Shown here piece by piece: positions 56,502 through 64,000 of a stretch of 64,000 bases of DNA (the stretch's first letter is position 1; every line of letters starts with the position of its first letter). Source of the DNA: Agarophyton chilense. Lineage: Eukaryota > Rhodophyta > Florideophyceae > Gracilariales > Gracilariaceae. The notes under the pieces are model-generated. The model searched no databases, was not told where the DNA came from, and saw only the letters and a program-made list of their open reading frames with translations. The stretch is taken from NCBI GenBank assembly GCA_030374765.1, contig JARGXX010000003.1, positions 1,426,001-1,490,000 of the forward strand. The letters are read 5' to 3'. The position numbers and the translations under genes are program-made.

Positions 56502-56850
56502 GTCGCCCGGAAGAAACGAAGAGCAACGCGCCGTTGCCGACGCGCCTTAAGCGCGCGCGCACGCGCCCAATGACGTTGCAGCGGCGGCTGCGCAGACGCG
56601 GATATTTTGACGTCGCCGCCACGCGTGGCCACGCGACACTTGGCGCCGCCCCGTTGCACGCCGCCTCCATTGGTCGCCAACGCATCAACGCAAACGCACC
56701 CTCTCAGGTCCGCGCTCCCTCCATTTCAACTCCCCTCCACCCTCCCTCACCCTCTCTATCATATACTCACCCTTTCTTACTCACTCACCCATTCTTACTC
56801 GCCCTTCCTCCCCCCCCCCCCCCCCACCGTCTCACTCCTATTCTGCAGAC
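56502..56850. promoter_or_regulatory. Divergent promoter, plastid protein / kinase, with poly-C run
   Basis: The 350-bp spacer has pyrimidine-rich repeats (CTCACCC-type) and an uninterrupted run of 16 C at 56810-56825, about 25 bases before the kinase ATG. The run is on the leader strand and could affect transcript structure or be a mutational hot spot. Confidence 0.5.
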
Positions 56851-58290
56851 ATGTCCGCCTCCCACTCCCGCCACGCCTCCCGCTCCAGCCACCAAATCCG
56901 CATCGAGAGCACCGACCAGGGCCCCCGCGTCGGCCCCTACATCTTCGGCAAGACCCTCGGCACCGGCTCCACCGGAAAGGTCAAGCTCGCCAAGAACACT
57001 GACACAGATGAAATCGTCGCAATCAAAATCGTCCGCAAGGACTACCTCGAGAACAAGCCCTCCCTCAAGAAGAAAATGCGCCGCGAGATCTCCGTCCTCA
57101 AGGTCTTGCACCACCCAAACCTCATGTCGCTCATCGACGTTTTCGAGATCGACACCCACCTCTTCCTCGTCATGGAGTTCGTCGACGGCCTCGAGCTCTT
57201 TGAGTACCTTGTGCGACGCGGCGCCCTGCAGATCTCCGAGTCGCTCAACTTCTTTCAGCAAATCATCTGCGGTCTCGAGTATTGCCATCGCCGCCTCATC
57301 TGCCATCGCGATCTCAAGCCGGAAAACCTTCTCCTCGATCGCAACTTGAATATCAAGATAGCCGACTTTGGAATGACCAGTCTCAACCCACCGGGGTCCC
57401 TCCTGGAAACCTCGTGTGGCTCCCCGCATTACTGCGACCCCATGGTCGTCTCCGGCGACATGTACGATGGCCTCAAGGCTGACATCTGGTCCTGCGGCGT
57501 CATTCTGTACGCCATGGTCACTGGCCGCCTTCCGTTTGACGACGATAACATCCAGCGTTTGTTGCAAAAAGTTCAGGCTGGCCAGTACCACCTCCCGTCC
57601 AACCTGCCTTCCGATCTGCGCCATCTCATCAAAGCTATGCTCACCGTCGACCCGGATAAGCGCATCACTCTTGAGGGCATCAAGCAACACCCGTGGTTCA
57701 ATTCCATCCCACCGCGAAACTGCGTTCAGGACGATTTTGTGCCGCCTTCCGACCCCATTCTCGACCCCGATCCAATGATTCTGCGCAGCTTAATTGATCT
57801 GGGCTGGGGCGATGCCCAGCTCATTTGCACAGAGCTGGCCGGTCCCGGCCCCAGCATGGAAAAGGCGTTTTACCAACAGCTGGAGAGACATCCCATGTTC
57901 AAACGATCCACTCTGGAGCCACCGTCTCCCGGCTCGGAAAATGAAGATCAGAAAAGTGCCATTTCCTCCGAGCCGCCCGCAGAAACCGAGCAAGAGCAGC
58001 TGGAGAAGGGCATGGCTCAGGTGTCCGTGCAAGATGGCGAACGCCAGGAGGGGCAATTGGTGCGTCAAAGCTCGTTTAGACAGGGTGCGGAGAAAGACGC
58101 CCAGGCAAAGGAGGATGACGCGAAGGCTGAGGAGGCCATTCAACATGCCAACTCCTCCCAGCATAAAAGTTGGTTTGACTCGGTGCGGAATTACCTCACC
58201 GGACAGGCTGAGGACGAGAAAGATGAGCAGCAGAATGACAAGAAAGAGAAAGATAACCAAGACCAAAACTCGCAAAATGAACGTCGGTAG
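56851..58290 (+). CDS. CAMKL-type Ser/Thr kinase, BRSK/SAD-like
   Basis: A 479-residue single-exon protein. Kinase domain at about 30-283: glycine loop G36-TGSTG, Lys59, Glu79, HRDLKPEN (152-159), DFG (172-174), and an activation loop LLETSCGSPHY whose Thr187 sits where LKB1-type kinases phosphorylate BRSK and AMPK kin. The GSLLETSCGSPHY stretch and LPFDDDN are typical of BRSK/SAD and fungal Hsl1/Gin4. A UBA-like helical segment follows at about 305-350 (ILRSLIDLGWGDAQLICTEL). The tail (360-479) is Gln/Glu/Lys-rich, probably coiled or disordered. Oddity: the APE position reads DPM (196-198), so the usual Glu is Met. BRSK-like kinases regulate cell polarity and cell-cycle entry; the role here is inferred. 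Confidence 0.92.
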   Translation: MSASHSRHASRSSHQIRIESTDQGPRVGPYIFGKTLGTGSTGKVKLAKNTDTDEIVAIKIVRKDYLENKPSLKKKMRREISVLKVLHHPNLMSLIDVFEIDTHLFLVMEFVDGLELFEYLVRRGALQISESLNFFQQIICGLEYCHRRLICHRDLKPENLLLDRNLNIKIADFGMTSLNPPGSLLETSCGSPHYCDPMVVSGDMYDGLKADIWSCGVILYAMVTGRLPFDDDNIQRLLQKVQAGQYHLPSNLPSDLRHLIKAMLTVDPDKRITLEGIKQHPWFNSIPPRNCVQDDFVPPSDPILDPDPMILRSLIDLGWGDAQLICTELAGPGPSMEKAFYQQLERHPMFKRSTLEPPSPGSENEDQKSAISSEPPAETEQEQLEKGMAQVSVQDGERQEGQLVRQSSFRQGAEKDAQAKEDDAKAEEAIQHANSSQHKSWFDSVRNYLTGQAEDEKDEQQNDKKEKDNQDQNSQNERR

Positions 58291-58690
58291 TATGGAAAAC
58301 ATCAGCGATTCGAATGTATTATAACTGACGACCATACTATGTTAGTTTATTATAATCTATTTTAAGATATCGTGTATGGTTTTTATTCTGTCCACATGAA
58401 TGGCTTGCAAGTACAAGCACAGCATTTCATGACGCTCTTGCATGCATCTCCACCGGCATGACGGTATAGCCCCATACCAGCGAAAATAAAGTTACAGGTG
58501 TACAAAATGTATTGAATACCGCCAGAACGGCTTCCCAGCTTACCGGTATGCAACCGTGTTCATCTTCACCGGTAAACGTCTATGTGAGAGGAAGACTCTA
58601 GCTGACCTCTATTTCGTTCATCTCGTCGTCGTGCTTTTATGTCTGCTGTTTCTACTGTAATGTTTGATTTCAAAAAGCACGAAGCAGCAA
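58291..58690. other. 3' region of kinase gene, no gene seen
   Basis: AT-rich sequence with an AATAAA near 58485. It marks the edge of the gene island; beyond it the retroelement sequence starts. Confidence 0.5.
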
Positions 58691-59380
58691 AGTTCATGAT
58701 GTTGGTGTTTGACAGTCCCCGGTTGCTCCTTTGTGTGAAGTAGGGAGAAGGAGCACTTGCAGTCTCTTTCTGAGCGTTTTATATCGATCTCGATGCAGTT
58801 GTTTGATGAATATGTCGGCTAGCATGTCCTGAGTGGGAGTGCGGTGTAGGGTGATGTTTTGATCGCTGACGTGATGTTGCAAATAATGGTTTCGGATGTC
58901 GATGTACTTTAAACGTTTAGTGGGTGCTTGCTTTTTTAGCTATCATCATGGCTGATCGGTTGTTGATATAATATGGTGTGAATTGGGGATATTAAATAGT
59001 TGTGCATGAGAGGAGTTTTTGAAGCCCTCGTGTGTGTTGCGTTGTATGAGTTTCCGATACGTATTCTGACTCTGTGGTAAAGAGAGCTACGATGGTTTTT
59101 TTTTTTGATAGCCAGGAAATCGGTGTGTGGTTAAAGCAGTGAACGTTCCCGGTTCATGATCTGCGTTTTTGTGCGTTCGCGAAATCAGCATCGCTATACA
59201 CGGAGAGTGTGCTATTTTCATTTTCTGGTGTATTGCTTTTCGGTTTGAACAGTATTCCATGTATTCTTGCGCCCTTTAGATATCGTAACAAGGTGGTTTT
59301 TAGTGCTTGCTTGTGATGCTGCTGGGGATAACTCATTTGTTGGGCTAATCTGTTCGTGACGTTCATGATGTCAAGACGTT
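58690..59380 (-). mobile_element. Ty1/copia-like pol fragment (fossil)
   Basis: Minus-strand pieces match the end of a copia polyprotein. One is the region after RT with RYLKGARIHG and a YSDADFAN block (RNase H start), at about 59160-59360. The other is the RNase H end with QHHVSDQNITL and TPTQDMLADIFIKQLHRDRY, at about 58695-58885. The rest of the element (gag, integrase, most of RT, LTRs) was not recognised. It is broken by a few interruptions and truncated, so it is old. Confidence 0.75.
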
Positions 59381-59643
59381 TACTGTCAGTGATGTATTAA
59401 ATTTCACCCAGTAGTGAAAAACGATGCCCTTCAAGGGGGTTTCTTCACAGGACTTGGAGATTTCGCTCGCTTGAAAACTAGCTTGGTCAATGACAAGCTC
59501 TATCGCTATTGCCTGCCGACGGCCGGTTAGGACCGGAAGTGCACACTGGTAGAACACGTGGACTGCACGGATGCCGACGCTCGAGTGCGAGGCGTGCTCC
59601 ACGTGGCCCGGATTCTACCTAATGGTTAGTACTATTTAGTAAT
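59381..59643. other. Spacer before element C, no gene seen
   Basis: About 260 bp between the copia fragment and the LTR of element C. No recognisable feature. Confidence 0.4.
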
Positions 59644-60559
59644 TGTAAAGCAACGCCCAGTTAGGGGATACTTGAAGATGCAACTCATAGAATGAGGATT
59701 GAACCCCCCGAGGGTTATGACTATGATCCCCTCTAAGGTGTGCTGAGGTGGCACTGTTTTCTGGTTAGAGTTCGCCTATAAAGTGAAAATTCGGATGGCC
59801 CATGGTTGGATTGGCCCCGTGATATACGTGGCTTAATTTTGGAACCGATTTTCGGATATTTTTTAGAAAGTTGGACTTTTGGGCCCTGGCAGTGGGATCT
59901 CCACGTGTATGGCCCTGAGCAGGTGTGCACTACTGTAGAGTTTAGTTAGTGGGCCCTACTTAGGGAGACGAGATCTGACAGTCCGAAGCTCAGAGTAAAA
60001 TGGGAACCAAGGTTGGTCTTCGATACCTTTAGAGGTTCTTCGTCGCCATCGTTTCGGCCTTACAACCCGGAACGGGCTCTGGTTAGCAACGCCTGCGTAG
60101 GGACACGACTCCACTTGGAGAGTGCCCACGTTTGGGTTCCGTGCAACCACCCCCTTGGGACCGCTCAGACGACCTGCGTGAACGATACCCCGTGGGGGTT
60201 CTGCTTACTTGTTGCGTGCTTTTTGTGTTTCCTTTCGAGTACAGGTTTTCGCCCCTGTATTGGGTTTCTTTTGTTGTTTCGCCCCTTTTCTGGTTCTCGG
60301 GTCCGGTGCCGGTTAGTGCCCAACCCTCCCCCCGTTTTTCCTCTTCGCCGGATTTTCCCCCATTCTTTGGGATACCCATACCCATTCCCGATCCAACGGT
60401 TTCTACCCCTCACCTCCGTCGGTACTTCCGGAATCCCCCGTGGGAGTTACACCCCACACTACGGGTGGAACGGAGGGCTCTGTCTCTGAGTCTGCCTCCC
60501 CCAGGGAGCAAGGCTTCGAACACCTTGAGAGCACTTCCCGTCGCCGGGTTTTGCTCCAC
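59644..60559 (+). repeat. 5' LTR of element C (about 916 bp)
   Basis: TG...CA ends; its first 14 bases match the LTR start of element 2 closely. The end is set by the following primer-binding-like stretch shared with element 2. The 3' copy is outside the window, so the ends are approximate. Confidence 0.7.
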
Positions 60560-60787
60560 AAGTGGTCTCCCGACTTAGAATCCGCTCTCGTACTTTTGGG
60601 TTGGTCATCCACGTGTTGGAATATCTCTCGGAAGAGGAAGCACCGTCGTGAAGATTTGTTGTAGTGGTCCCCTTTGGAAAGGGTGGAATTGGTTTTTATT
60701 TTTGTTTTGTGTTACGTCATCCGTTCTCCGGGAATCTCGTGATCGAATTTCATCGTTACCCCGAATCGTCGGTGTCATGTCTGCAGC

Positions 60788-62818
60788 ATGTCGCCGCCTA
60801 CCCGTGGTTCCAGGACCGGATCGAACCGTCAAGCGAATTCAGTGCCCCCGGCCCCGCCTAGGTCGAGGAGCTCAATTCCCGAAGATCGGAACGATTCCGG
60901 TATCGATTCGGACACTCGGAGAGCACCCTCAGTGGTTTCAGGTCCTCGAGAGGTCGTGGCTGTGGGCCCAGCTCCAGTGGTGGAGACCCCCTCAGCAGCA
61001 CCCCGAAGTCGGGCCGACCCTGAATTACAGCGCCGGGAGACTCGAATCGATATCGCCAACGCGGCTCACGTCGAGCTCCTTCAGGAGGTTACTACCCTCC
61101 GCCTCAAGGTGAAGGACGCCCCGGTGCGGGGAGTCGCCGATGACCTTCGTACCCTGAGGAGGGATGTGAACTCCCTTTTGGAAAGCTTTGGTACCCCTGG
61201 GGTCTTTATCCAGGAGTACCGAAGCCTCGTGGAGGAACACCGCGTGCAAGCGGAACGCTTCCGAGCTCGGCTGGACACCCTCGAGGCCATTATCCGTATG
61301 GACGGAGACACAGAAGCCTCAAAGGATAAACCCGACGTTTTGGAAGACGAAGAACACCGCTCCGCTACACGGGACCGCCGCAAGTCCAAGAAGAGGGTTC
61401 ACCTCCAAGAGGATTTATCGGATTCCGATCCCAATCGCTCGTCATCGAGTTCGTCCTCCGAATCTTCGGATAGTGAAGATGGACGCCGGTCATCCCGGGC
61501 GACTCGGTCGAAGGCTACTTATACCTCTCAAGGGGCAATCCGTACCCGGAAGAAGGGTAGGAAACACCTTGGATTAAGGGAGCTGAAGCCGACGAATCCT
61601 CTCTATCGGAAGCTGCTATCGTACCGCTATTACCGGTTGGATAACCCTTCGGGAGATCGAACATCCCGCGGAACGGGTAGGGTCAAGGAATACATCAAAA
61701 GGCTGAGCATCACCCTACAGAAGAGGGAGTTCACAGGAACAGACCCAATTCTGGTGCTCGATTTCCTTGCGAGGTTCGTCCAGGAGGCTGACATCCTCGG
61801 TATGAGTGAAGCGCAAGCGTATCTTGCATTACCCTATTTCTTAAAGGGGATGGCTGAAGACCAGTTCAACTCCGTCCGTGGATCATCCCGAGCCTCGGAA
61901 GGGGGAGTCACGTGCTGGCCCGAAGCGGTGCAGTACCTCTTGAGGTCATACGCTACTGGAAATGCGATTCAGGAAGCAATCCTTGCATTAAGGGATATGC
62001 GGCAGAAGCCGATGGAAACCGAAACGGTGTATTCAACTCGCTTGAATAAAGCGTTTCACCGATGTGGGAATGTATTCCCCGCCTACGAGAGATGCACCAT
62101 GTTTGTGGATGGTTTGGACCCCTCGATAAGGGCATTGGTTGCCCGACATCGGGAAGAGAAGCGCAAGCTGACCTACTTGGAACTGGTTCAGTACGCCCAG
62201 CCTGAGGGGGATACTCTCCGTGCCCGGCAGAACCGAAAGAGTCGGCCGACACGTGCACTCCTCGCCGATGGAGGTAACTCGTCTTTGTCACTCGCAGGAG
62301 GCCCGGCCCCTGTGGGGGTCAATGATAACATTCACTTCATGGGAAGTAACCCCGAATCTATGGGTACGTCTGAGTTGCCGTCGACATCCGCTCCGACTAC
62401 GGATGAAGACCCTGCGCTCTATACCCAAGGACGGAGGGTGCCAGCCGCATCGCTACCTTTTGCGAATACCGCTGCTCGGTTCTCTCGCCCCGGATGGAGG
62501 GATACAGCACCACGTCGCGTGGATTCACGTCCACAACCGAACCCGGCAGAGCTGATTTGCTATTTGTGTTACCTCCGTGGTCACAAAGCACCAGACTGCA
62601 CATTTCCCCTGCGGGAGGGTTCACGAATTATCGCTCAGTACGAGGCTCTGACCCCTGAGGAGAAAGCTCGAGTCCCGAGTAGGTCCTATGAGGAACAAAG
62701 GATACTCCGAGCTCACATTGCTGACAGGGATACAGAACTTGTACCCGCGAACGGGGAACAACCGGTCCCCTTCGAGGCAGCTGCACCGAATTCGGTGGGG
62801 TCCGCTTCGAAAAACTAA
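60788..62818 (+). CDS. Gag polyprotein of Gypsy element C
   Basis: An uninterrupted 676-residue frame. Residues 1-75 are Arg/Ser/Pro-rich. Predicted coiled-coil helices follow (about 80-170, LLQEVTTLRLKVKD and RFRARLDTLEAIIRMD), then an acidic/Ser-rich linker (about 210-232). The capsid-like helical region runs about 255-470 (LGLRELKPTNPLYRKLL, VLDFLARFVQEADILGMS, TVYSTRLNKAFHRCGNVF). A CCHC zinc knuckle lies at about 584-597 (CYLCYLRGHKAPDC: C-x2-C-x4-H-x4-C). It would package element RNA in virus-like particles. The gag of element 2 has the same parts in the same order. The stop lies directly after a slippery-type heptamer. Confidence 0.88.
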   Translation: MSPPTRGSRTGSNRQANSVPPAPPRSRSSIPEDRNDSGIDSDTRRAPSVVSGPREVVAVGPAPVVETPSAAPRSRADPELQRRETRIDIANAAHVELLQEVTTLRLKVKDAPVRGVADDLRTLRRDVNSLLESFGTPGVFIQEYRSLVEEHRVQAERFRARLDTLEAIIRMDGDTEASKDKPDVLEDEEHRSATRDRRKSKKRVHLQEDLSDSDPNRSSSSSSSESSDSEDGRRSSRATRSKATYTSQGAIRTRKKGRKHLGLRELKPTNPLYRKLLSYRYYRLDNPSGDRTSRGTGRVKEYIKRLSITLQKREFTGTDPILVLDFLARFVQEADILGMSEAQAYLALPYFLKGMAEDQFNSVRGSSRASEGGVTCWPEAVQYLLRSYATGNAIQEAILALRDMRQKPMETETVYSTRLNKAFHRCGNVFPAYERCTMFVDGLDPSIRALVARHREEKRKLTYLELVQYAQPEGDTLRARQNRKSRPTRALLADGGNSSLSLAGGPAPVGVNDNIHFMGSNPESMGTSELPSTSAPTTDEDPALYTQGRRVPAASLPFANTAARFSRPGWRDTAPRRVDSRPQPNPAELICYLCYLRGHKAPDCTFPLREGSRIIAQYEALTPEEKARVPSRSYEEQRILRAHIADRDTELVPANGEQPVPFEAAAPNSVGSASKN

Positions 62819-62874
62819 ACTTGGGAGTCTCCCCTGCGGGAGGGGCGTCTTCTAAGCCGGAGTTGAAGACGCCC
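62809..62874 (+). promoter_or_regulatory. Candidate -1 frameshift signal at the gag-pol junction of element C
   Basis: Heptamer GAAAAAC (62809-62815, in gag frame as AAA-AAC) abuts the gag stop at 62816. Next is a small C/G-rich hairpin (CCCCT 62831-62835 with AGGGG 62841-62845), which competes with a 10-bp stem GGGCGTCTTC (62843-62852) with GAAGACGCCC (62865-62874) and a 12-nt loop. The pol frame downstream lies in the -1 frame relative to gag, is open across the junction and lacks an ATG. Confidence 0.65.
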
Positions 62875-64000
62875 GAGGCGCTCCAGCTTCGCTCCCCAGC
62901 TGTGACTATCCTTTCAAGGAGAACGGCTGACACCGACGTTAACTCGGGATACTTTAGTGTCCTCCGTCGCCCGTGGATACGGTCCCGTAATCTCCGTGTT
63001 CCGGATCGAGTTATGGTAATGGCCAAGCGGAATTATAAAGTATTCGCCGACTTCGGCCTGTCCAGCCAGTTTATGGTTCGTCAAATATCTGTCCTGGATA
63101 CAGGAGCCGCTCCTAACTTAATTCATGTTGAATTGTTACCCCCGCTGCTCCGGGCTCAAGTTCGTACCGGTCCACGTTTGGATATCGCCGATGCGAACAA
63201 CAACCCGCTACGGACACTGGGTACAATTTCCCTCATGGTGAGGTTAGGCTCCTATCTCGTTCAACTAGAGTTTATTGTATGCAAGTCACTTGCAGCACCA
63301 GTCATACTGGGTTGTGACTTTTGCGACCGCTTCGTGGAAGCCATCCGTCCTCAGAATAGAACTGTGGAACTCGAAGACGGGTCTACGATCCCAATCGTTC
63401 GTAAACCCTTACAGGGAGCAGCGCGAACACGCGTTCCTCTCCCTGTCGCGCAGGAATCTGTGAAGAAGGACCCGGTGTCTACACGGGTAAAGGTTGCGAA
63501 GTCAGTGGCTATCCCGCCAGAAACCCAGGTTTGGGTCACAGTTGTTACCAAGCAAATTGGTGTGCATGTGGTACAACCGAACCCGTCTCTGTATACGCGG
63601 CGTCAACTCGCCCTTGCGAATCGGGTTGTCTCCGTGGAACCGGATAAACCTTTCAAGGTTTTGGTAGCCAACTTTGGAAAGACAACGCAGCATTTGGTCA
63701 AACACCAGATCCTGGGTTCTGTTCTTCCACACCCGCATGCGGTCGTACCTACAAAGATCTCTATCGCAGAGGTCCTTGGTGTGGCGGACCCTAAGGAGGG
63801 GGAGGACACTGCCGAAATCGCGGAAGACGGTGAGCATACGACTGCAGCTCCAAACGCTGAACACTTTAAACCTCAGGAGGTTACGGCCCCTATCACAGGA
63901 GCAGACCAGACGGATCCTGTTCAGGAATTGGAGAAATGGGATCTCAAACATGTACCCGCATCTCATCGGGAGAAGCTGAGGCACATGCTTCGTGAATTTA

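Larger units (their letters stand above)
59644..64000 (+). mobile_element. Ty3/Gypsy LTR element C, visible part looks whole, runs off window
   Basis: 5' LTR 59644-60559 (starts TGTAAAGCAACGCC, like element 2), primer-binding-like stretch from 60562 (TGGTCTCCCGACTTAGAATC), leader, gag 60788-62818, junction signal 62809-62874, and a pol frame without its own ATG that stays open to the window edge. Pol includes the retropepsin core LDTGAAPN near 63100. The part seen has no interruption, so this copy looks whole as far as visible and is much younger than element 2; RT, RNase H, integrase and the 3' LTR would lie beyond the edge. Assignment to Ty3/Gypsy rests on its kinship with element 2. Confidence 0.87.

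Noticed and set aside
56363-57349. 328-codon plus-strand frame overlapping the kinase start
   Set aside because: Low-complexity Lys/Ser/Pro/Arg composition in the wrong frame; the kinase frame carries all catalytic motifs.
56785-57690. 301-codon antisense frame across the kinase domain
   Set aside because: Shadow of a GC-rich coding region; Val/Leu/Asp/Glu bias and no domain.

Overview
The window reads as nuclear DNA of a compact, intron-poor photosynthetic eukaryote. I favour a red alga with islands of dense genes set among Ty3/Gypsy-type LTR elements. Support for this: most genes are single open frames; the few introns are short and close to the start codon (RPS8, RPL24) or about 80 bp long (a short-chain dehydrogenase); there are proteins with plastid-type leaders (a DUF647/RUS protein and a conserved stromal-type protein of unknown function); and both flanks carry LTR elements. 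The species assignment is inference, not something the sequence states.

Layout. 1-18.7 kb is a graveyard of related LTR elements. A minus-strand element (A) runs off the left edge and has its 5' LTR at 2837-3212. A plus-strand 3' end (B) lies head to head with it, LTR 5321-5764. A PIF/Harbinger transposase fragment sits at 5797-6183. A long, old plus-strand element (element 2) occupies 6842-18698 with both LTRs. 18.7-23.9 kb holds a hAT remnant, a two-pass membrane protein and a possible small two-exon gene. 24.0-58.3 kb is the host gene island: RUS/DUF647, a 1772-residue PHD-finger protein, RPS8, the proteasome subunit RPN2, an RCC2-like protein, an SMP-C2 lipid-transfer-like protein, an SDR enzyme, a secreted spondin-domain protein, condensin II CAP-H2, TBP, RPL24, a hypothetical protein, a plastid-type protein and a BRSK/SAD-like kinase. 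58.7-59.4 kb has a Ty1/copia fragment. From 59644 to the window edge is a third Gypsy element (C) that looks whole as far as it is visible.

The genes do not form a single pathway. They are housekeeping functions (translation, transcription, proteolysis, chromosome structure) packed tightly, with three divergent pairs that probably share promoters (PHD protein/RPS8, TBP/RPL24, plastid protein/kinase).

The most interesting signals are in the LTR elements. First, B and element 2 each carry a similar long reading frame in ANTISENSE, placed between the integrase end and the polypurine tract/3' LTR. Second, elements 2 and C share a gag-pol junction with an A-rich slippery heptamer, an adjacent stop and, exactly 27 nt further on, a 10-bp perfect stem. 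The arm sequences are identical, the loop sequences differ and the loop length is the same. This is a strong candidate for a programmed -1 frameshift element.
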